A DNA stretch of 64,000 nucleotides, taken from contig CAJNDS010000247.1 of NCBI GenBank assembly GCA_905221605.1, positions 580,638 through 644,637 of the forward strand, read 5' to 3'. The notes beneath the pieces are model-generated. The model had not been told where the DNA came from. It saw only the letters and a program-made list of their open reading frames with translations, and did no database searches. Below are positions 36,001 to 45,000 of this stretch, piece by piece (position 1 is the first letter of the stretch; every line of letters starts with the position of its first letter). Source of the DNA: Symbiodinium natans. Lineage: Eukaryota > Sar > Dinophyceae > Suessiales > Symbiodiniaceae. The position numbers and the translations under genes were made by a program.

Positions 36001-39000
36001 GCAGCTGCTCGGGGTCGTCGTGACCCACGTCGACGACCTCTTCAGCACCGGCGAGGGCGAGATTTACGAGGCGACCCTGAGGGAGATGGAGGTCGAGCTT
36101 CACTTAACCGTTAAGCGGGGCAACTTTCGGTTCTGCGGCAAGAATGTGCGCCAGGAGAACGGTGAGATCTTTCTGGACCAGATGGACGCCGTTGAGGGCA
36201 TCGACTACATGATCTTCCCCAAGGACCGCCGCAAGTGTGTGAACAGTCCCCTTACCGCGGCTGAGATCACCTCCTTCCGCGGGCTCATTGGACAGATGGG
36301 CTGGGTGGCACGCCAAAGCCGACCAGATTTGCTGGTGGATGTCAGTGTCGCGGCACAGTCTATGGGGGCTCCAAAAGTGAGCGATGTGATAGCTTTGAAC
36401 AAGGCTGTGAAGGTCCTGAAGGACGTCGGACACTCGCTGGTGCTTCCGAAAGGGAGACTTTGCCCTTAAGGATGCTGTGGTGTTTTGCTTCTCTGATAGC
36501 AGCTTTGCGAACCTCGGCGACAGCAAGTCTCAGTGCGGCTACATCGTCGGGTTGTCGGATGAGAAGATCTACACCGGGAAGGAGGCCCACCTCTTCGTCA
36601 CTGAGGCCTACTCTGGAGGCATCAAGCGGGTGTGTCGCAGCACTCTCGCTGCCGAATCCAATGGCTTCTTGGCTGGAGCTGAAGCTGCCGAGTACATGCG
36701 AGCACTGTTGATGGAGCTGGTTCATCCTGGGGTCCCACTTCGGGATTTGGATGACTTTTACCTCAAGAAGAAGATCATCGCCTTCACCGATGCCCGCAGC
36801 TTGGAACAGACTTTGAACAAGGATGCTGGCCAGCCGTCAGACAAGCGAGTGAAGATCCGTCGCCCAGATCAAAGAACTTCTAGGTGATAACCACTTTGAA
36901 GATGATGCCCCGTTGTTTGCCCGCTGGGCGGATACCTCGAAGATGCTGGCCGACGTCCTCACTAAGACGGGATGTGATCGCCAGCCTTTAGTGGACGTTC
37001 TGATGAATGGCCGCTGGACGCTTGAGCCCTCAGAGGCAGCCAAAATGAAGAAGCTTTTAGTCCAGGCTGGCAGGCACTCCCGGAAGGCCGCCCTACAGCG
37101 TGCCGAGGACGGGTGAAAATCTATCACCTTTGCAGAAGCACGGCATTGATGTATAGGCTTATCGCCGTGGCACCGGCTCACTGCAGGGCGCCCTTAGTGC
37201 AAAGGGAAAAAGCTGCCATTGATCCTGCGCGCCGCCGCTTGGATTTTCACCCAGTTATAGTTGGCTAGTAAGTACCATGAACCTTCAAGTACATGCAGCT
37301 CTGGGCCCTCTGCTGTGCCTGCGAGTCGTCTTTGTTTGCAAGACGACTGGCAGACCGATTTCACTTCCTGGGGGCACTTGATGCCACGGACAGGGTTTTT
37401 AGGGGTTGAGGGTTTGGGTTTAGGGTTCCCTATAAGCAGCCCTAAACCATCCCAAACCATCAGTTCTCAGCCCCGCAGGGACCTCGACCACCCTAAACCC
37501 TAAACCCTAAACCCTAAACCCTAAACCCTAAACCCTAAACCCTAAACCCTAAACCCTAAACCCTAAACCCCAAACCCTAAACCCTAAACCCTAAACCCTA
37601 AACCCTAAACCCTAAACCCTAAACCTTCCTAGAAAAGCCAGGCTCGCTGCAAGATCGCTGTCGGCCCTCCGCAGCCCTGGTGCCTCGAAGTGCTGCGGGT
37701 GATTTCTGTTCTGTGCTGCAGTCCTACTTGGAGGTTCAGGTACTTATTAACCAATTATAGCTGTACAGTTAGAAGTACAGTTATAATTAATAAGTACCAT
37801 GAACCTCCAAGTAGAGGGGCGGAAACTTAGGAAGTTTAGGGATCAGGTTGCTGGGTTGAGGGTTTTTTTTTGCTTAGCCTGGACTCGGGCTTCGTTTGGG
37901 CTTAGAATTTTGAAGGTTCAAAGTCGCGACACTTGGAAATTGTTGGAACCTGGGAAGTTCCACTCCTGCAGCAGCCGCTGCTTAGTCTGTAGGGTTTGGC
38001 TCTGATTCATCTGGCAAAGTTGCGGTAGCATCGGGAGCATCCGCAGCCGTTTCCTGTCCAGCCAGGGTGCAGCTTTCGGAGGGTCTGTATCTTCCTTCTT
38101 ACGGCAGTGTGGACCTGTCCGTGCTGTCGCTTGCTTGAGAATTGCAGGCTTTCATGTTGTGGTTTGCCTTGCGTACCATTGTGCACCCAAGACTCCTGGA
38201 CTCTAAGCTCCCGAAACCCTAAACCCTAAACCCGAAACCCGAAACCCTAAACCCTAAACCCTAAACCCTAAACTCCCGAAACCCTTCTTCCCTGCAAGGC
38301 AAGTCATGGCAGGCATGGTACATGTACAATCGAATCAAGAAGCAGCGGGAGTCGGCAGTTCCGTTGCAGGGCCTCTTGGCTTCATGGTTTAGGGTTTAGG
38401 AAGTTTAGGGTTAGGGTTTAGGGTTTAGGGTTTAGGGTTTAGGGTTTAGGGTTTAGGGTTTAGGGTTTAGGGTTTAGGGTTTAGGGTTTAGGGACAGACT
38501 GCAACATCTCAGACTGCAACATCATAACAGCGGGCCAGGTTGAATACTGTGCTGCATTTGTGAGAGAGCGGCTTGAATGCCCAGGAGTGCAATACACAGT
38601 GACGCAGAGATCGAGAGCACGCCTGCCGTTACCGACGTTTTCGAGAATCTTTGCTGCCACTTCGGGGGTCGCCGCACCGGATGCAACCATCTGTCAGTCA
38701 AGCCCGACAGACGTCAGCGGGAAGCTATGCAGGGCCTGTCTTCACGGGAGCTGTTGGAGATGCTGCTTATGCAGTTGTCGAGGCGCGCAGCTTGTGCTGG
38801 ACTGGTTTTCGAGTCTTTCGAAATTCAGCAGGAGCTTCACCAAGCACTTGCCAAATCCAGAATCGAGGACGCAAGCCTGAAGCCAGCACAGCATCGGAAC
38901 TTGTTGAAGCTGGTGTCGCGGATGAGTTGGTGCCAGTTCTTGCAGTTTGCCAAAACTTGCAGCGGCAGCGATCCTGTCTTCATCGACAATCTCCAGAGAC

Positions 39001-42000
39001 GGATGGCCAGCCTCCGACACGGCGTCATTCCAAACGAAGAGACCCGTGGCCCTTCATTCTGGCTCTGAGTTTTTTGTGCTACTCACACCCTCTTCCTCGG
39101 TGTAGGCTTGCGTAAGCTTACGCATCTGGCAGTTCCGCCGATGCGTCAGGTAGGGGAAGGAGACACTTACTGAGCCGTTCAGGCGAAAGGCCAACGCAAG
39201 GTCGACGTCTTTAAGGTTCACCTTTCTCACATGATGCAGTCATGTTGTACAGCCTTCCAGAAGTGTTTGTATGTTTCACGTGAGGGCCTGCCCTCTAGAA
39301 CAGTAATGAACAGTAGAGACCTCCGTCCTCAGTGACTTCAGAGTCCAAGGCAGAGAAATCACTCCCAATCTTCGGCAGCCCTAAACCCGAAGCCTAATGT
39401 CTAAACACTTTAAGCCCTAAACCCTAAGCTTTGGGGATTTATCCGGCCAAGTTGGGGTGATACAGAGAAGATTGACATGACCTGGCCCCTGTGCAAGGGC
39501 GATAAGGACGACATGCGTGCATCGAGAAGCCTGCCAAGTTAAAAAAAGCACTGGGACTGCCGGGGGGGGGGGTGCAGGTGGGGAATGCCCCTTGCTCGCT
39601 TTTGGGCTTTGATTGTATCCTATGTTTGTATCCTATGAGTGGCACTTACGATGTCGTGGTGTGACACTATGCGGGCAAAGCGGGCCGAGTGGGTCGAGGA
39701 GGGTAGGCGAGTGAGACACGCCGTCAAACTCTCTCACCGCTCTGACACTCAGCAAACTGCCCCAGCCCACTAAACTATCCTAAACTCCCAAACCCCAAAC
39801 CCCAAACCCCAAACCCCAAACCCGAAACCCAAACCCGAAACCCGAAACCCGAAGCCCAAAGCCAGCCGACCCTGAACCCGAGCTGCCTCCTCCGACGGGT
39901 TCCCTGCTGTGCAGGCGGGGACCGCCTCGTCCGCGCGAACGCTCGGCATCCTAGGGACGACCCAAAGAGCCCAATACCCCTTAACTAAGGAATATTCCTT
40001 AAATCACAATAAGGATCCCTGTATAACTTTAGGTATATTCCTTAGTTTAAGGGTATTGGGCTCTCTGGGGATCTTTGTGTTTCGACTTGGGGTCGTGTCG
40101 ATTGAGATGATGCTGTTTAGCGGTTGGTCCGACAGTTGAACAGAGCCAGAGTTCAGCGCGGCACTCATGTGTACAGGGAGATGTGGATTCGATCCACGTA
40201 GTTTGCTTTTTTGAACTTTGACATTTCCAACCCTTCAGAAAAAAGCTTAGGGTTCAGCTTCAAGACCAAGCCCAAGGTTGTCGGTGCCGTGGACGAGTTC
40301 TGTTCCCGCCTCTTTGAGGCTCTTTCCAGCTAGACCGAAGCACACTCTTAGAATTGCCTTTCTAGCTCCTTACTTGTTTTCGAACTGGAGGGCAGTGATC
40401 TTGCCAGAAGGGAAGCACGAAACCAAAGCACACTGGACCGCTCGCAACCTCCTGGGCCCATCAAAGTGGAGCCGCTGCTTTTGGCTGCTTCTGCCTGTGT
40501 GCACGCGGGCTTGGCCTAAACCCTAAACCCTAAACCCTAAACCCTAAACCCTAAACCCTAAACCCTAAACCCGAGACCCTAGACCCTAGACCCTAGACCC
40601 TAAACCCTCAACCCTCAACCCTAAACCCTAAACCCTAACCCCCGGAGGAGCTGGACTACCGCCGCGAAGCGCATAACGCGCAGCGGTTCGCATCGCTCTA
40701 CGGCACGGGCCTTTGTTGCTCTGGCAGTGCGCCCGCTCTTCTTTCATAGTATTCTGCAAGAGAAGAACGGCTGAGTTTTCTGTTCTTATAAAATACTGTC
40801 TAGGGTTTAGGGTTTTAGGGTTTAGGGTTTAGGGCTCCTGTGCTCACATCTGCTGTTTTGGAGATGACAGTTTACGAAGAACAACTCAGAGTCACCCACA
40901 GCGAAGGCAAGGGCGGTGCCTTCCAAGACCGGCTGCCGAGACCAGGTGCCTCCGTGTTCTGGTAGGGTTTAGGGTTTAGGGTTTAGGGTTTAGGGTTTAG
41001 GGTTTAGGGTTTAGGGTTTAGGGTTTAGGGTTTAGGGTTTAGGGTTTAGGGTTATAGGGTGGTTTCCAATTGGAGGATTCTGTAAGCCACGCCTTAAAAT
41101 GCTTTGCTGGACTATTAGGAGGTTGTATCGGGACTGAGTAGATTTATGATTGTTTTGGTGGGTGAGAGAGTAGTTATATGTTGTGATTGTAGGGCTCGCG
41201 GTTGGTGAGGTTGAAGATGTGATTCGCAGTGGGACAAAGTGCCGGTCTATGTACGCAGGTGTTGAAAGCTTGGCGGGTGAAGGCATCTTCTGTTCAGAGC
41301 ATGGGAGCTTCGGGCTCGAAAGAACCCTAAACCCCAAACCCCAAACCCTAAACCCCAAACCCCAAACCCCAAACCCCAAACCCCAAACCCCAAACCCTAA
41401 ACCCTAAACCCCAAACCTTAAACCCTAAACCCTAAACCCTAAGCCCTAAACCCTAAACCCCAAACCCCAAACCCCAACCCTAAACCCTAAACCCTAAACC
41501 CCAACCCCGAACCCCAAACACCAAACCCGAAACCCTAAACCCTAAACCCTAAACCCTAAACAAGCGAGACAGGCCTAAAGATTCCCGATCTGGAAGCAGA
41601 CCTTTGCTCGCGCCCGGGGGCTCGGCACTTGCTGAGCTATGTGCCCTAAAGATTCGAGTCTCTTAAAGGTTTAAGGGCTCGTGTTTGCGGGGTTTAAGGC
41701 TATGGCCCTCAGGGTAAACCCTTAGCCCACAGGGCCTCGGCGCTTGAAAACTTCGAGGGTTAGGGCCTTGGCGCACGCCGCTAGCACTGTCCGCTCTTCA
41801 ATGCTACCAGTACATGTCTCCCTGTCCTCCTTGGTGATTTGGACAGCCTCAGCCTGACTGACAGTCTAGGCTTCCAAGTATGGGCCCTTACTTTGGGGCC
41901 CTTCTTAGATACCGCCTATATACACCCATTAACACGGCATACTTCGGAGCCACTTGACGAAGGGCAGGGGACCGTACTAAGGGACATGGTTGTTGCGGCG

Positions 42001-45000
42001 CGCTCTGCGCATCACCAAATCCGAAGTTTGGCAAAACGGCGTAGGGCTCACGACCCACGACTTCCCTCACAAATCTCCTTCCACACAGCAATATATAGAC
42101 ATCTTGTTCGAATTCTCCAGCAGGATCGCAGGCAGGTTACATGATGTTGTGTTTGGAGCGGCTTTCAAAGGTAGGATACTCGATACTTCTTAAGGGTCGT
42201 AGAAGTGTCATGCAATTCCCGTACTAGTCAATTGGCGAGGTGGTCAAAGAGTCGCAACGGTTGGGTTAACGATTCCTGCAAGTTCTTGTCCGCTGAGAGA
42301 AACAAAGCCTTTTGTGCGGAGCTGAACCGCTTAGGACTCTGAGTTTCGGGCTTCCCGAACTTCAGTCAGTTATTGCGTCCTTTCAACCAGCAATGGGGCG
42401 AAAAGAATATGTCGTTTGCAAGTGTGGAGCTTGGGTGTGGCAGGAAAGTTAATGCCGTAGGACATTTTCCTCACCTTAGGCCGGAGTACTCCTCCTGTGT
42501 TGGCCTCCGTAAGAACAGCTCATAACCCATAGCGGTTTTCGTCATGGACGTGCGGACCTTTACCTTGTATTTAACATTTAAGTTTAAGTTCCCACTGTTC
42601 CCAGTTCCAGACAAAAAAGCCTTATCCCTCAAACTGAAACCCCAAAAAGCATGTGAGCCCGCCCCCAGACTCAGCGAAATTTGACCCCACTCCCATATCC
42701 CACACTGCTGAGGTCGCCTTCTGGTGATGGAGCCGGCTGACTGAATTGTAGGAAGGGCTAAAAACCCCGTTCAGGATCCCTAAAGGTCGATTGCTTAGGT
42801 AAGGGGTATTGGCGTCTCTGGGGGGGAGGGAAGAGAGGCATGGTTTGTGTGCTTTCTTCCAGGGGCTTGCGTGAGTGGTGTTGAGGAGTCTTGAAGCAGT
42901 CTGGGTGCTTTCTTGGGTTTAGGGTTTTAGGATTCAGGGATCCGGCTTAGCCAGTGTGCGAACCGTAAAACTCCTTAAGCCCATTCCAGAAGGCCTGAAG
43001 ATAGTTCTCATTGCAATGCTCCGAGGTATCTTCGGCCACAACGTTACACGTCGGTTCTTGCGTGGATGAAGGATGTTTCCCCTCAGCCAGCCTTGAACAG
43101 ATGGTGACTGTGCTTGGACTTCTAAGCATGATTCGGAACCGAACAGTTATCGATCTGGAGCCCCCGCACGAGCCTTGTCAGAGTCTACTCCAAATACTAG
43201 GACCAGAGTAGGCCATTATTCAATTTTTTTGGGTTTAGGTTCCCTTGTAAGCCTCGTTAAACCAAGAAGGGGCACCCTTTTGTTCTTAGGGTACTCTTGG
43301 GTCTAGAATACTATGAAACATTCCTCAGTGTCATCCTGCTCAAAATCGCCACGTGGATTGATCCTTAAGTTATGATCCCTGTTGAGTACGCTGAATACAC
43401 GGGTCCGTATTAAGATAGTTGCTCGATGTTGTCCTCTCCCCCAGAACCCTAAACCCTAAACCCTCTCGATCAGAGCAACCCCTTCGCTTCTATCGAGGGG
43501 CCGCCGTTTTGAAAGTTACCGAGGTGGGTGGATGGGGAGCGACTCGTTGCGGAGAGCACCTCTAGCGAGGTCGGAGGGTTGATGGTGAGAACTATTCCTG
43601 GGCAGCTCTCGAAGTTGTTGGGTACTATATATATATAATATATATATATATATATTATATAAATAAAAAACAAATAAATAAATAAACAAATAAATAAATA
43701 AATAATATATATGTATATATGCACAGCCTGGCTTTGCCATCGGCACGCGCAAAAGAACTTTCGGGAACCTAACATACGGGCGTCCAGTCTCCTCGGGACG
43801 TTGAAGCTTGAGGGCTGTGCATAACCATGCTTGTCTGAGAGCGTAGAGGGATGATGTGGGCCTGGCAGAGCGCAGTGTATCCACACCCCCCACGTTTGTG
43901 TAGCTGACGGGAGTTTCGGAAGGTAAGGCGCTAAACCCTAAACCCTGAACCCTGAACCCCAAACCCTAAACCCTAAAGCCCTAAGCCCCTAAGCCCTAAG
44001 CCTATGGACCCCACAAAGTTGATGCGTTCCATATGGCAATCCCCCGGGTAGCACTTGCGCCACTCCTTGGGGCCCTCAGATGCACTGGATGTCGAAAAAC
44101 CCAAGAGACCACGCCCTGCCTCCTATGTTAGGGCACTTAAGCGGCTTCTAAGTGGGTTCTAAGTGGCTCATAAGTACCATGAACCGTCAAGCAGCTATCA
44201 TGCAACAAGCCCTACAGCCTCCATCTTTTGGCCTTTTTCCCCTCTTGTAGGCTTCGGCTCGCCTATAAACTCCCAGGTCTAAAGCCCCAAAGGCCTGCAC
44301 CCAGCTCTGATTCCTCGGCTCTGTTTTACGTTGGGCTGCATTCTCGGGGTGCCCCAGAAACATGCGTCTTGCTTGTAGTGCGGGGTTAGGGGCTAGGGGT
44401 TAGGCAGATGCAAAGTGCCCCCGAGGCTTAGTGTCTTAGGGTTTGGGAGCCTTGCGCAGGACCTGCCTTTAGTAGAGCTGGGCATCACAGCCACCCTGCT
44501 GTCGGCTCCTTACGGGATTGGGCCAGCTTGTTTGTTTACTTCATGCTGGGCCAGAGTTTGGGGTAGGCCTTTGCTTGTTTGCTTCATTCTGGGGCCAGGG
44601 TTTGGGGTTTAGGGTTTCGGGTTTCGCGCAGTTTCGGGTTTCGGGGTCCTGGGCTGGGTAGGGTTTATGCCTCATTCTCGGCTTGCCCTCACGGGCTTCC
44701 TGCAGGTCCCAAGTGGGGAACCACCTCCGCAGCATTCATGTAGGTATGAGAGGGGCCTACAACGCCCGAGTGTGAAATACTTGAGGGTTGAGTGTACAGG
44801 GTTTTGGGGTTTGTAGAATTTATAACGTTTGTAGTGTTTACAGATCTAGGTTTCGCTGCAGATTCACAGATTTAGGGTTTGCTGCAGATGAGTTACCCAA
44901 ATCAACCCCGCTTACAGTTGAGGCCTCACCTCATCGTACAATTCCTCTTCTAAGGACCCCCTGCCCCCCAAAAAATCGGGTACTCTAAGTTTGGGAACTC

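Larger units (their letters stand above)
29032..37249 (+). mobile_element. Complete Ty1/copia LTR retrotransposon
   Basis: The element is 8,218 bp with 136-bp LTRs at 29032-29167 and 37114-37249. By eye the LTRs are identical, begin TG and end CA with an 8-bp inverted terminus (TGAAAATC/GATTTTCA), and are flanked by a 5-bp CCCAG duplication. The order Gag, protease, a methyltransferase-like segment, integrase, reverse transcriptase, RNase H is the copia order because integrase precedes reverse transcriptase. Identical LTRs imply recent insertion, yet the coding sequence crosses five frame changes. It lies in the + orientation within an intron of the ABC1 kinase gene. Confidence 0.95.
28913..37291. 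repeat. Family 1 inverted-repeat element split by the retrotransposon
   Basis: Left part 28913-29031 begins TACTTGAAGGTTCATGG. Right part 37255-37291 ends CCATGAACCTTCAAGTA. The copia element plus its target duplication separate the two halves, so this short element was present before the retrotransposon arrived. Confidence 0.88.

Noticed and set aside
29077-36725. Several long open frames on the - strand across the retrotransposon
   Set aside because: They are shadows of the G/C-rich sense frames; none shows family motifs and the + strand frames carry all copia signatures.
37492-37626. Possible chromosome end because of pure CCCTAAA repeats
   Set aside because: Arrays are short, occur in both orientations dozens of times and are flanked by genes on both sides. 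They are interstitial.
38577-39068. Considered as an exon of the ABC1 kinase because it lies between kinase exons
   Set aside because: It has its own start and stop, no kinase motif and a clear paralogue at 50.9 kb.
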